DNA of 64,000 bases from Streptomyces sp. NBC_00483 (GTDB lineage: Bacteria; Actinomycetota; Actinomycetes; Streptomycetales; Streptomycetaceae), in assembly GCF_036013745.1 (NCBI RefSeq), contig NZ_CP107880.1, forward strand, positions 1,984,001 through 2,048,000. Direction: 5' to 3'. Both the position numbers and the translations under genes were made by a program. Every line of letters begins with the position of its first letter. Within the stretch, counting starts at the first letter, position 1. Positions 40,135 through 48,622 of this stretch are shown here, one piece after another. The notes under the pieces are model-generated. The model did no database searches and was not told the DNA's origin. It worked only from the letters and a program-made list of their open reading frames with translations.

Positions 40135-41287
40135 AAGCCCCGTTGGGAGCGGTGCGGCTGATCACTCGGACGGCCTCGGCGACCTCGGTCTCCGTGAGGT
40201 CGGCGCGGGCGGTCAGCCGCAGCCGCGCGATGCCGTCGGGCACGGAAGGCGGCCTGAAGCACCCCACCGAAAGGCCCGCGTCCCGGCAGTCCGCCGCCCA
40301 GCGGACCGCCGCATCGGGCGAGGGGGCACGCACGGAGACGACCGCGGCATCGGGACGGACGGCCAACAGGCCTTCATTTTGCAGTAGTTGATGCAGGGAT
40401 GTCGCTACGTTCCGTGCGCGCGCGGCGCGTTCCGGCTCGCGGCGCAACAGCCTCAGTGCCGCGAGGGCAGCGCCGCACGCGGCCGGGGCGAGGCCCGTGT
40501 CGAAGATGAACGTGCGGGCCGTGTTGACGAGATGGTCGATGACATGGGCGGGGCCGAGCACCGCGCCGCCCTGACTGCCGAGGGACTTGGAGAGGGTGAC
40601 GCTGACGACGGTGTCGGCCGCGCCCGCGAGTCCCGCCGCGTACGGAACGCCGCGCCCGCCGGCGCCCACGACGCCGAGCCCGTGCGCGTCGTCGATGATC
40701 AGACCCGCCCCGAACTCCCGTGCCACCTGCGCAAGTTCGATGACCGGTGCCCGGTCGCCGTCCACCGAGAAGACCGAGTCGGTGACGACGACGGCCGCCC
40801 CTTCATGCGTGCCGAGTGCCTTGCGGACGGATTCCGGGTCCGCGTGCGGGGCCACCTGGGTGGCGCCGCGAGCGAGCCGGCAGCCGTCGATCAGCGAGGC
40901 GTGGTTGCCCGCGTCGGACACGATCAGTGATCCGTGCGGGGCCAGCGCGGTGACGGCTGCGAGGTTCGCCGCATATCCGGAGGAGAAGACGAGGGCCGCC
41001 TCGAAACCGCAGAACTCCGCCAGTTCCCGCTCCAGTTGGGCGTGCAGCTCGGTGCTGCCCGTGACCAGACGGGACCCGGTGGCCCCGCCGCCCCACCTGC
41101 GCGCGGCCCCGGCCGCGCCCTCGACGACCTCGGGGTGCCGGGCGAGGCCCAGATAGTCATTGCTCGCGAGGTCGAGCATCGGGCTGTCCGCGGGGCGCGG
41201 GCGCAGGGTGCGGACGAGCCCGGCGGCCTCGCGGGCGCGCCGCTGTTCGCCGATCCAGCCGAACGCGGGTGTGTGGGGCGTGGCCAT
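40118..41287 (-). CDS. bioF: 8-amino-7-oxononanoate synthase BioF
   Basis: A 389-residue PLP enzyme joining pimeloyl-thioester and alanine in biotin synthesis. Marks: ASNDYLGLARHPEV (41-54), TGSRLVTGSTELHAQLE, IIDDAHGLGVVG (Asp and His near 200-202) and the PLP Lys234 in TLSKSLGSQGG. ATG 41287 (MATPHTPAFGW) is chosen with AGAGGA three bases upstream; the open frame to 41635 crosses the bioB promoter. Divergent from bioBAD. Confidence 0.96.
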   Translation of the reverse strand: MATPHTPAFGWIGEQRRAREAAGLVRTLRPRPADSPMLDLASNDYLGLARHPEVVEGAAGAARRWGGGATGSRLVTGSTELHAQLERELAEFCGFEAALVFSSGYAANLAAVTALAPHGSLIVSDAGNHASLIDGCRLARGATQVAPHADPESVRKALGTHEGAAVVVTDSVFSVDGDRAPVIELAQVAREFGAGLIIDDAHGLGVVGAGGRGVPYAAGLAGAADTVVSVTLSKSLGSQGGAVLGPAHVIDHLVNTARTFIFDTGLAPAACGAALAALRLLRREPERAARARNVATSLHQLLQNEGLLAVRPDAAVVSVRAPSPDAAVRWAADCRDAGLSVGCFRPPSVPDGIARLRLTARADLTETEVAEAVRVISRTAPNGASTVRS

Positions 41288-41316
41288 GAGTCCTCTGCGA
41301 GTCCGGCAATGGGCGA

Positions 41317-41348
41317 GCGGTGCTTTGTAGGTGCGGTGCTTTGTAGGT
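41317..41348. promoter_or_regulatory. 16-base tandem duplication with CTTTGTAG elements in bioF-bioB region
   Basis: A perfect tandem duplicate of GCGGTGCTTTGTAGGT at 41317-41332 and 41333-41348. The core CTTTGTAG recurs a third time at 41417-41424 near bioB. Three copies in one 184-base divergent region suggest a control site for biotin synthesis; no regulator gene is adjacent. Confidence 0.6.
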
Positions 41349-41471
41349 AATGCACAGACACTAGCGCCCGCGCCACTCGGGCAGGATGTGGCAATACCCA
41401 CACGACGTGCGCCGTCCTTTGTAGAGAGTCTCCTTTCCCCGAGAGCACGGGATAGGTAAGGATCAGGGCCC

Positions 41472-42635
41472 ATGGACCTGCTGAACACGCTGGTGGACAA
41501 GGGGCTTCGGCGCGAACTGCCGAGCCGTGAAGAGGCGCTCGCGGTACTCGCGACGTCGGACGACGAACTGCTCGATGTGGTGGCCGCGGCCGGCAAGGTG
41601 CGCCGCCAATGGTTCGGGCGGCGGGTGAAACTCAACTATCTGGTGAACCTCAAATCGGGGCTTTGCCCGGAGGACTGCTCGTACTGCTCGCAACGCCTCG
41701 GTTCGAAGGCGGAGATCCTCAAGTACACGTGGCTGAAGCCCGACGAGGCATCGAAGGCGGCGGCCGCCGGGGTCGCGGGCGGCGCCAAGCGGGTGTGTCT
41801 GGTGGCGAGCGGGCGCGGCCCGACGGACAAGGACGTGGACCGGGTCGCGAAGACCATCGACGCGATCAAGTCCGAGAACGAGGACGTCGAGGTGTGCGCC
41901 TGCCTCGGCCTGCTCGACGAGGGGCAGGCGGAACGCCTTCGCGGCGCGGGGGCGGACGCGTACAACCACAACCTCAACACCTCCGAGGCGACGTACGGCG
42001 ACATCACCACGACGCACACGTACGCGGACCGCGTCGAGACCGTGAAGAAGGCGCACGCGGCGGGGCTTTCCGCCTGTTCCGGCCTCATCGCGGGCATGGG
42101 CGAGAGCGACGGGGATCTGGTCGATGTCGTCTACGGGCTGCGCGAACTCGACCCGGACTCGGTGCCGGTGAACTTCCTGATCCCCTTCGAGGGGACACCG
42201 CTGGCCAAGGAGTGGAACCTGACGCCGCAGCGGTGTCTGCGGATCCTGGCCATGGTGCGGTTCGTGTGCCCGGACGTGGAGGTGCGGATCGCGGGTGGCC
42301 GCGAGGTGCACCTGCGGTCGATGCAGCCGCTCGCGCTGCACATCGCCAACTCCATCTTCCTGGGTGACTACTTGACGAGCGAGGGCCAGGCCGGGAAGGC
42401 CGACCTCGACATGATCGCGGACGCGGGGTTCGAGGTGGAGGGCGCCGAGCAGGTGACGCTGCCGGAGCACCGGGCCGGGGGTGGCTGCGGGTCGACCTGT
42501 GCGCCTTCGCCGGAGACCGGGAGCGAGGCCGCCGCCGAGGCCGGGGCCGATGAGGCGCGGACCGATGAGGCGCGGACCGATCTCGTCACCGTACGTCGCC
42601 GGGGTGCGGGGACGGATCTCGCGCCCAATGCCTGA
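41472..42635 (+). CDS. bioB: Biotin synthase BioB
   Basis: A 387-residue radical-SAM enzyme inserting sulfur into dethiobiotin. The 4Fe-4S motif CxxxCxxC is Cys65, Cys69 and Cys72 (CPEDCSYC). Later blocks: [40 protein letters not shown] and [12 protein letters not shown]. The last 50 residues form a low-complexity Ala/Glu/Asp tail with an exact 15-base tandem repeat (GATGAGGCGCGGACC, 42549-42563 and 42564-42578). Overlaps bioA by 8 bases. Confidence 0.97.
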   Translation: MDLLNTLVDKGLRRELPSREEALAVLATSDDELLDVVAAAGKVRRQWFGRRVKLNYLVNLKSGLCPEDCSYCSQRLGSKAEILKYTWLKPDEASKAAAAGVAGGAKRVCLVASGRGPTDKDVDRVAKTIDAIKSENEDVEVCACLGLLDEGQAERLRGAGADAYNHNLNTSEATYGDITTTHTYADRVETVKKAHAAGLSACSGLIAGMGESDGDLVDVVYGLRELDPDSVPVNFLIPFEGTPLAKEWNLTPQRCLRILAMVRFVCPDVEVRIAGGREVHLRSMQPLALHIANSIFLGDYLTSEGQAGKADLDMIADAGFEVEGAEQVTLPEHRAGGGCGSTCAPSPETGSEAAAEAGADEARTDEARTDLVTVRRRGAGTDLAPNA

Positions 42636-43938
42636 ACTGAACCTGGACGAACTGCTCGACCTGGACCGGCGCCACGTCTGGCACCCGTACGGTCCGATGC
42701 CCGGAACGCAACAGCCCCTGGTCGTCGAGTCGGCGGCCGGGGTGCGGCTTCGGGTCACGGGGCACGGCGAGCTGGTGGACGGGATGTCGTCGTGGTGGTC
42801 GGCGATCCACGGCTACGGCCACCCGGTGCTCGACGAGGCGGCGCGCGGCCAGTTGGATCGGATGAGCCATGTGATGTTCGGCGGCCTGACGCACGAGCCG
42901 GCGGTACGGCTCGTGGAACGTCTTGTCGACATGTCACCGGAGGGCCTGGAGCACGTCTTCCTCGCCGATTCGGGGTCCGTGTCGGTCGAGGTCGCCCTGA
43001 AGATGTGTCTGCAGTACTGGCGTTCCCTCGGCCGGCCCGAGAAGCGGCGCATGCTGACGTGGCGCGGTGGTTACCACGGTGACACCTGGCAGCCGATGTC
43101 CGTGTGCGACCCGGAGGGCGGGATGCACGGGTTGTGGGCGGGCGTGTTGCAGGAGCAGATCTTCGTGCCCGAGCCGCCGAGCGGCTTCGACGCGTACGAG
43201 GAGGCGTACGCGGAGCAGCTGCGGGAGGCTATCGGGCGGCACGCGCACGAGGTGGCGGCCGTGATCGTGGAGCCGGTGGTGCAGGGCGCGGGCGGGATGC
43301 GGTTCCACTCCCCCGCGTATCTGCGGGTGCTGCGGGAGGCGTGCGACGCGCACGATGTGCTGCTGGTGTTCGACGAGATCGCCACGGGGTTCGGGCGGAC
43401 CGGGGAGCTGTTCGCGGCCGGGCACGCGGGGGTGTCGCCCGATGTGATGTGCATCGGGAAGGCGTTGACCGGTGGCTATCTGACGATGGCGGCGACGCTG
43501 TGCACGGCGCGGGTCGCCGAGGGGATCTCGCGGGGCGAGGTGCCGGTGCTCGCGCACGGGCCGACGTTCATGGGGAACCCGCTGGCGTCGGCGATCGCGT
43601 GCGCGTCGATCGATCTGCTCCTGGAGCAGGACTGGCGCGGTGAAGTGAAGCGGATCGAGGCGGGGCTGCGCGAGGGGCTCGCGGGGGCTGTCGAACTGGC
43701 CGGGGTGCGGGATGTGCGCGTCCTCGGCGCCATCGGCGTCGTGCAGCTCGACCGCGAGGTCGACATGGCGGCGGCGACGCGGGCGGCGGTCGCGGAGGGT
43801 GTGTGGCTGCGGCCGTTCCGGGACCTCGTCTACACGATGCCGCCGTACGTCACGAGCGACGAGGACGTGGCACGGATCGCTCGCGCGGTGTGCGCGGTCG
43901 CTGCCGCCGCTTCAGGTGAAAGGTCAGTGCCGAGATGA
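42628..43938 (+). CDS. bioA: Adenosylmethionine-8-amino-7-oxononanoate transaminase BioA
   Basis: A 436-residue class III aminotransferase making 7,8-diaminopelargonate with SAM as amino donor. Marks: [13 protein letters not shown] near the start, [58 protein letters not shown] and PLP Lys278 in [16 protein letters not shown] 42628 overlaps the bioB end by 8 bases; the bioD start overlaps its stop (ATGA), so the three are coupled. Confidence 0.97.
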   Translation: MPELNLDELLDLDRRHVWHPYGPMPGTQQPLVVESAAGVRLRVTGHGELVDGMSSWWSAIHGYGHPVLDEAARGQLDRMSHVMFGGLTHEPAVRLVERLVDMSPEGLEHVFLADSGSVSVEVALKMCLQYWRSLGRPEKRRMLTWRGGYHGDTWQPMSVCDPEGGMHGLWAGVLQEQIFVPEPPSGFDAYEEAYAEQLREAIGRHAHEVAAVIVEPVVQGAGGMRFHSPAYLRVLREACDAHDVLLVFDEIATGFGRTGELFAAGHAGVSPDVMCIGKALTGGYLTMAATLCTARVAEGISRGEVPVLAHGPTFMGNPLASAIACASIDLLLEQDWRGEVKRIEAGLREGLAGAVELAGVRDVRVLGAIGVVQLDREVDMAAATRAAVAEGVWLRPFRDLVYTMPPYVTSDEDVARIARAVCAVAAAASGERSVPR

Positions 43939-44669
43939 GTGTGCTGGTCGTGACCGGGACCGGGACCGAGGTGGGCAAGACCGTGACGACGGCGGCGCTT
44001 GCGGCCGTCGCGGCGCGGTCCGGGCGTTCGGTGGCCGTGCTCAAACCGGCCCAGACGGGCGTCGCGCCCGGGGAGCCGGGAGACGTGGACGAGGTGGTGC
44101 GGCTCGCGGGGGACGCGGTGACGGGAGTCGAGCTGGCGCGGTACCCGGAGCCGCTCGCGCCCGGGACGGCGGCGGCGCGGGCCGGGCTTGCGCCGGTGCG
44201 GCCGGGGCAAGTGGCCGACGCCGTCGAGAAGTTGGCGGCGTCGCACGACCTCGTGCTGGTGGAAGGTGCGGGTGGTCTGCTCGTGCGCTTCGACGAGGAG
44301 GGTGCGACGTTGGCGGATGTGGCGGGGTTGCTCGGGGCGCCGGTGCTGGTGGTCGCGGCGGCGGGGCTCGGGACGTTGAACTCCGTGCAGTTGACGGGTG
44401 AGGCGTTGCGGTCGCGCGGCCTTCGCCAGGCGGGGGTCGTCATCGGCAGCTGGCCCCGCGACCCCGGGCTCGCGGAGCGCTGCAATGTGGCGGATCTGCC
44501 GGTGGTGGCTGGGGCGGAGTTGCTGGGGGCGGTGCCTGCGGGGGCCGGGGCGCTGCCACCCGTGGCGTTCCGGGCCGGGGCGGAGGGGTGGCTGGGGCCG
44601 GAGTTGGGCGGGGTGTGGGACGGGGGTGCGTTTGCGGAGAGCGAGCGCCCCGAGGCTTTCCGGGGTTGA
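43935..44669 (+). CDS. bioD: Dethiobiotin synthetase BioD
   Basis: A 244-residue ATP-dependent carboxylase closing the ureido ring of dethiobiotin. P-loop [10 protein letters not shown] (8-17), [21 protein letters not shown] and [14 protein letters not shown] fit the family. The start overlaps the bioA stop by 4 bases. The end is a Gly-rich, less conserved stretch. Repeats follow in the intergenic region. Confidence 0.95.
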   Translation: MSVLVVTGTGTEVGKTVTTAALAAVAARSGRSVAVLKPAQTGVAPGEPGDVDEVVRLAGDAVTGVELARYPEPLAPGTAAARAGLAPVRPGQVADAVEKLAASHDLVLVEGAGGLLVRFDEEGATLADVAGLLGAPVLVVAAAGLGTLNSVQLTGEALRSRGLRQAGVVIGSWPRDPGLAERCNVADLPVVAGAELLGAVPAGAGALPPVAFRAGAEGWLGPELGGVWDGGAFAESERPEAFRG

Positions 44670-44725
44670 CGCCTTCGCGAGGGGCGCGCGGCACCGGGGG
44701 CCGCCTTGCCCACCCTGCCGCCCAA

Positions 44726-44804
44726 GGCGGCAGATTGCCCAAGGCGGTTGGCGGCGACCGCCAAGGGTGGGGAGGCGTGGTTGGCGGCAGATTGCCCAAG
44801 GCGG
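44726..44804 (+). repeat. Two 22-base direct repeats after bioD
   Basis: GGCGGCAGATTGCCCAAGGCGG-type unit at 44726-44747 and again at 44783-44804, 35 bases apart, both with the core CAGATTGCCCAAGG. The 346-base gap from 44670 to 45015 holds this and the next repeat, and no gene. Confidence 0.65.
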
Positions 44805-44877
44805 GGGCAGCCACCCGCAGGCCCAGGCGGCGGGTGGGCATGTCAAGCCCCGGTCTGGGACGAGACTCGCGGGGTGC

Positions 44878-44946
44878 GGGGCGGAGCCCCGATCTTTTCA
44901 GCCCCGCCGGCGTTTGAGGCGCGGGGGCCGGGGCGGAGCCTCGGGC
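44878..44946. repeat. Streptomyces-type palindromic intergenic repeat
   Basis: The hairpin GGGGC-GGA-GCCCC (44878-44890) is followed by CAGCCCCGCCGGCGTTTGAGG (about 44900-44920) and a second GGGGCGGAGCC palindrome to 44946. It shares the CAGCCC...GTTTGAGG core with the repeat between ureF and ureG. Confidence 0.65.
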
Positions 44947-45015
44947 GTAGGGTCCAGGGCTCCGCGGCGGGGAAGACTGGAGGTGGGGGGCGCGCCCAGT
45001 GAAGGAGGCCCCGTC

Positions 45016-45714
45016 GTGGACAAGGCATCGTTGGTCGGCAAAGCGGCCCGGCGCGGTGGGCGGGACGCCGTGCGGCATCCCGTGTTCGCCCGGTATTACG
45101 CGCAGGTCGTCGAGCGGGTCGAGCCCGTCATGGCCCCCATACGGAGGGAGCTCGTCGCCGGGCTCTCCGGACGCGTACTGGAGATCGGCGCCGGGACCGG
45201 CATCGGCTTCGGGCACTATCCGACCACCGTCTCCGAGGTCGTCGCCATCGAACCCGAGCGCTCCCTGCGCCGGATCGCCGTCGACGCGGCGCAGCGCGTG
45301 GACGTGCCGGTCGACGTGGTTCCGGGCGCCGCGGAGGCACTGCCCGTGAAGAGCGAGGCGTACGACGCCGTGGTGCTCAGCACCGTCCTGTGCAGCGTAC
45401 GGAACGTGGAACGCTCCCTGGGCGAGGTGTGGCGCGTGCTGCGGCCGGGCGGTGAGGTGCGGTTCTTCGAACATGTGCGGGCTCCGGGGCGCGGCATGCG
45501 CCTCGTCCAGGGCGCCCTCGACCGGACTCTGTGGCCGCTCTGCGTCGGCGGCTGCCACCTGCGGCGGGACGCCCTCGGCTCGCTGCGCGCGGCCGGCTTC
45601 GAGCTCGGCGACCACCGGGCGCTGACCATGCCGGGGCACGGGCCCCGGCAGCCGATGTCGTACTGCGTGCTCGGCACAGCCAGGCGGCCCGCACGCGACG
45701 GGGACCAGGCGTAG
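45016..45714 (+). CDS. SAM-dependent methyltransferase
   Basis: A 232-residue class I methyltransferase of the UbiE/type-11 kind. Motif I is VLEIGAGTGIGFGHYP (about 54-69), AIEPERSL follows strand 2, then DAVVLSTVLCSVRNVERSLG and RVLRPGGEVRFFEHVRAPG. Substrate unknown; a lipid or quinone-like substrate would fit the TLWPLCVGGCHLRRD segment. GTG 45016 has GAAGGAGG seven bases upstream. Convergent with a toxin-antitoxin pair. Confidence 0.9.
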   Translation: MDKASLVGKAARRGGRDAVRHPVFARYYAQVVERVEPVMAPIRRELVAGLSGRVLEIGAGTGIGFGHYPTTVSEVVAIEPERSLRRIAVDAAQRVDVPVDVVPGAAEALPVKSEAYDAVVLSTVLCSVRNVERSLGEVWRVLRPGGEVRFFEHVRAPGRGMRLVQGALDRTLWPLCVGGCHLRRDALGSLRAAGFELGDHRALTMPGHGPRQPMSYCVLGTARRPARDGDQA

Positions 45715-45735
45715 CCGCACGGGCTCCGGGCCGCC

Positions 45736-46143
45736 TCACAGGCTCCAGGTGCGGAGTTCCTTCTCGATGTCGTGGACCGTCGCCGTGCCCGTCTTCACCA
45801 GGCGCGCCAGATCGCGGATCTGCTCGGGCGACGTGACGATCTTCAGCCCGCTGGCGACGAGGTACGCGTAGGCGACAGCCGTCGCGTACATCGCGTTCGA
45901 ACGCTCCAACGCCGGTACATGGATGAGGAGTTGGAGAAGCGACGCGGCGCGCGCGTGCGCCGAGTCGTAGACCGGCACGTCGAAGATCGCGGCCCGGTGG
46001 CGGGCGACGGCGCCCACGAGGGCGCCCCAGTCGGTGACCTGCGGATCACCGGGGGTCTTCTGCTCCGCGACCATGAGCAGCCAGGCGAGGTCGATGGTGA
46101 GATGCGGCGGTTCGTTCAGCGGTTCATTCGACGAATCACTCAA
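45736..46143 (-). CDS. Doc/Fic-like toxin
   Basis: A 135-residue protein of the Doc-like toxin family seen in Streptomyces. Recognisable parts are LTIDLAWLLMVAEQKTPGDP, DWGALVGAVARHRAAIFDVP, and the helix HVPALERSNAMYATAVAYAY with His75 and Asn83, which stands where Doc has its HxFx(D/A)xNKR catalytic motif. The exact Fic motif is not present, so the activity may differ. Its start overlaps the antitoxin stop by 8 bases, the classic order antitoxin then toxin. Confidence 0.78.
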   Translation of the reverse strand: MSDSSNEPLNEPPHLTIDLAWLLMVAEQKTPGDPQVTDWGALVGAVARHRAAIFDVPVYDSAHARAASLLQLLIHVPALERSNAMYATAVAYAYLVASGLKIVTSPEQIRDLARLVKTGTATVHDIEKELRTWSL

Positions 46144-46375
46144 CGGGACGGCGCCGGCCTTCGGTGTCCGAGCCGAACTCCTCGGCGAACACCGACTCGT
46201 ACTGCTTCATGAAGTCGGCGGCGGCGTCGACGAACGTCCGCCCCTGCTCGCCGGCGTCACGCCGCACCAGCTCCTCGATGTACCGGTTCACGCTCACCCC
46301 TTGGGCGAGCGCGCGCTCGCGGGCGGCGCGGGCGGTGCCCTCTTCCACCCTGACGTTCAGCTGCGTCTTGGCCAT
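46136..46375 (-). CDS. Ribbon-helix-helix antitoxin
   Basis: A 79-residue RHH protein (MAKTQLNVRVEEGTARAARE, then ALAQGVSVNRYIEELVRRDA) with an acidic tail that should bind the toxin encoded downstream. An operator-like palindrome GTGCTAGCAC lies 21 bases upstream, so the pair probably represses itself. Confidence 0.88.
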   Translation of the reverse strand: MAKTQLNVRVEEGTARAARERALAQGVSVNRYIEELVRRDAGEQGRTFVDAAADFMKQYESVFAEEFGSDTEGRRRPVE

Positions 46376-46383
46376 GCCTCCAA

Positions 46384-46405
46384 GCTAGCGCCGATGTGCT
46401 AGCAC
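46384..46405. promoter_or_regulatory. Toxin-antitoxin operator with GCTAGC palindromes
   Basis: GCTAGC (46384-46389) and GTGCTAGCAC (46396-46405), perfect palindromes with centres 14 bases apart, just upstream of the RHH antitoxin start. Two sites fit paired RHH dimers. Confidence 0.65.
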
Positions 46406-46516
46406 CGGCAAGGTGCGGACGATCGATCGTCTGCGCCTCTCCACACCTTTGATCTACGGCTGTACTCTCGCGGGCCGGACGGGACAGGACATGCGGATGA
46501 GCGCGAAGGGGCCCTC

Positions 46517-47737
46517 ATGCCGATGGACATGCCGGACACACCGAATGCCGCCGCGGCCTCGGCCCGTGGCACGTACCCCGAGCGCTGGCTGCGCGTGTGG
46601 AGCCACCGGGAGGAGCTGCTCAGGGTCGCCCGGCGCGGATCCGTCACCCCGGAGGACGCCGAGGACGCGGTGCACGAGGCGATGCTGCGCGCGGCGGAGC
46701 GTCCTGGCCTGGACGACGAGCGGCTCGGCGGCTGGCTCACGACGGTGACAATGCGGCTGTGCGTCGACCGGCACCGGCAGGTCATGCGGGAGGCCGAGGT
46801 GCACCGCAGCCCGACGCTGACGGTCCCGGGCCCCGTGCCCGTCGAGGAGGCCGTGTGCGACCGGGACGAGGCGCGCTGGCTGGCGGCCCGCAGCGCCCGG
46901 CTGCCCGAGCGCCAGGCGGAGGCGCTGCGGCTGAAGGCCGAGGGCCTCGACGTGGGAGAGGTCGCCCTGCGGATGCGGCTCGGCTATCGGACCGTCGAAT
47001 CGCTGCTGGCGCGGGCCCGCCGCACCTTGGCGGAGACGCTGGGGCTCGCCCTCTTCCTGTGGGGCCGCGGGAAGCTCGTCGCGAGCGGGCCCGCGCAGGC
47101 CGTCGCGGTGTCGTCCGCGACGGCGGGGCTTGTGGTGGCGGGGTTCGTGGCGCCGGACGCCGCGGAGCACGGGGCCGCTGAGCCGCGGGTGACCGAGTCG
47201 CGGGTGGCCGGGGCGAACACGGGGGATGTGCGGCCGGTGGGCGATGCGGGTTCCGGTTCCGCGATTCCCCGTGTGCGCGAGGAGCGGGACGCGCAGCACC
47301 GGGGCGCCGCGTCGCCCGTGCGCACGGAGCCGGGTCCGGAGCGTTCGGGTTCCACCGAGGAGGGTCCTACGCGGTGGTTGCCGACGGTGGCGCTGCCGTC
47401 CGTTTCGGTGCTGAGAGTGACGGTGTCGTTGCCTGCGCTTGGGAGCAACCCACCACAGTCACCCGCACCTGCCCGAAAGAAGTCCGCCCCCGCCGCGACG
47501 GATCGCCCGCCCCTCCCTCGTGGGCCGGTTGGAGCCCTCCGGCCTCGCCCCCGTACGGATCGCCTGCATCAGCCGGTTGATCGTCGACCTGAACGCACAG
47601 ACCGGCGATTTCGGCGGCGAGTACCGCAAGACGACGTCGACCCGCAGCACGCGGATCTCGTGGACCTCAACCGGGTCCGGATGACCATGAGCCGCACCTC
47701 CGACGGCTGGAAGGTGAGCGGCGCCGACGCGCTCTGA
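46517..47737 (+). CDS. ECF-type RNA polymerase sigma factor with aberrant C-terminal extension
   Basis: A 406-residue open frame. Residues 20-180 are an ECF sigma factor: region 2 (EELLRVARRGSVTPEDAEDA, HEAMLRAAERPG, GGWLTTVTMRLCVDRHRQ) and region 4 (LPERQAEALRLKAEGLDVGE then LGYRTVESLLARARRTLAE). A hydrophobic stretch (AVAVSSATAGLVVAGFVA, about 198-215) may be a membrane segment. From about residue 310 the frame turns Arg/Pro-rich and ends with a normal-looking TMSRTSDGWKVSGADAL, while another frame reads LIVDLNAQTGDFGGEYRKT over 47575-47632; this suggests a frameshift or gene remnant. ATG 46517 has AAGGGG five bases upstream. Confidence 0.78.
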   Translation: MPMDMPDTPNAAAASARGTYPERWLRVWSHREELLRVARRGSVTPEDAEDAVHEAMLRAAERPGLDDERLGGWLTTVTMRLCVDRHRQVMREAEVHRSPTLTVPGPVPVEEAVCDRDEARWLAARSARLPERQAEALRLKAEGLDVGEVALRMRLGYRTVESLLARARRTLAETLGLALFLWGRGKLVASGPAQAVAVSSATAGLVVAGFVAPDAAEHGAAEPRVTESRVAGANTGDVRPVGDAGSGSAIPRVREERDAQHRGAASPVRTEPGPERSGSTEEGPTRWLPTVALPSVSVLRVTVSLPALGSNPPQSPAPARKKSAPAATDRPPLPRGPVGALRPRPRTDRLHQPVDRRPERTDRRFRRRVPQDDVDPQHADLVDLNRVRMTMSRTSDGWKVSGADAL

Positions 47738-47806
47738 GACCCGTTGTCAGAGCAACCGGCTATCCTCGGACCCGATATCGAGCCTCGAAGCCCGATGCAC
47801 AACTGG

Positions 47807-47819
47807 CTTACTAGGTAAG
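47807..47819. promoter_or_regulatory. Inverted repeat CTTAC-TAG-GTAAG before ABC transporter
   Basis: CTTAC (47807-47811) and GTAAG (47815-47819) lie 25 bases upstream of the ABC ATPase start codon. A site this close is likely an operator over the promoter or transcript start. The regulator is unknown. Confidence 0.5.
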
Positions 47820-47843
47820 GGAGTTGGGGTGGGGGGAACGGGT

Positions 47844-48620
47844 GTGGCCAAGGAGACCGCCGTCGCCGCGCGGGCCAGGGGCCTGACGAAGGCGTACGGC
47901 TCCGGCGAGACGCAGGTGCTCGCTCTCGACGCGGTCGACGTGGACATCGCGCGCGGCCGGTACACGGCCGTGATGGGCCCTTCGGGCTCGGGCAAATCCA
48001 CGCTGATGCACTGCCTGGCGGGCCTCGACACCGTCTCGGCGGGACAGGTGTGGCTGGGGGAAACGGAGATCACGGGACTGAAGGAGCGCGAACTGACGCG
48101 ACTGCGGCGCGACCGCATCGGTTTCATGTTCCAGTCCTTCAACCTGATCCCCACGCTGAACGCGGCGGAGAACATCACGCTGCCGATGGACATCGCGGGC
48201 AAGGACCCGGACGAGAAGTGGCTGGAGCAGGTCATCGACACGCTCGGCCTGCGGGACCGGCTGAAGCACCGCCCCGCTCAGCTCTCCGGCGGGCAGCAGC
48301 AGCGCGTCGCGTGCGCGCGGGCGCTCGCCGCGCGCCCCGAGCTGATCTTCGCGGACGAGCCGACGGGGAACCTGGACTCGCGGGCCGGGCTCGAAGTGCT
48401 CGGATTCCTGCGCCAGTCGGTCGACGAGCTGGGTCAGACCGTGGTCATGGTGACCCACGACCCGGGCGCCGCCGCCCACGCCGACCTGGTCCTCTTCCTC
48501 GGTGACGGCCGCGTCGTGGACGAGATGCGGGAACCGACCGCGGAGTCCGTCCTGGAGCGCATGAAACAGTTCGACGTCGTGCGCCAGGTTGTCGCCGAGA
48601 AGCCCGGCCCCCGGGGTTAG
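47844..48620 (+). CDS. ABC transporter ATP-binding protein (MacB/LolD type)
   Basis: A 258-residue ATPase. Walker A is GPSGSGKST (about 45-53), [18 protein letters not shown] is the MacB/LolD Q-loop pattern, the signature is [10 protein letters not shown], Walker B is [13 protein letters not shown] and the H-loop is [11 protein letters not shown] 47844 has GGGGGGA six bases upstream; GTG 47829 is an alternative. The FtsX-type permease starts two bases after its stop. Mechanotransmission-type export or envelope lipoprotein handling is the family role. Confidence 0.94.
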   Translation: MAKETAVAARARGLTKAYGSGETQVLALDAVDVDIARGRYTAVMGPSGSGKSTLMHCLAGLDTVSAGQVWLGETEITGLKERELTRLRRDRIGFMFQSFNLIPTLNAAENITLPMDIAGKDPDEKWLEQVIDTLGLRDRLKHRPAQLSGGQQQRVACARALAARPELIFADEPTGNLDSRAGLEVLGFLRQSVDELGQTVVMVTHDPGAAAHADLVLFLGDGRVVDEMREPTAESVLERMKQFDVVRQVVAEKPGPRG

Positions 48621-48622
48621 CC

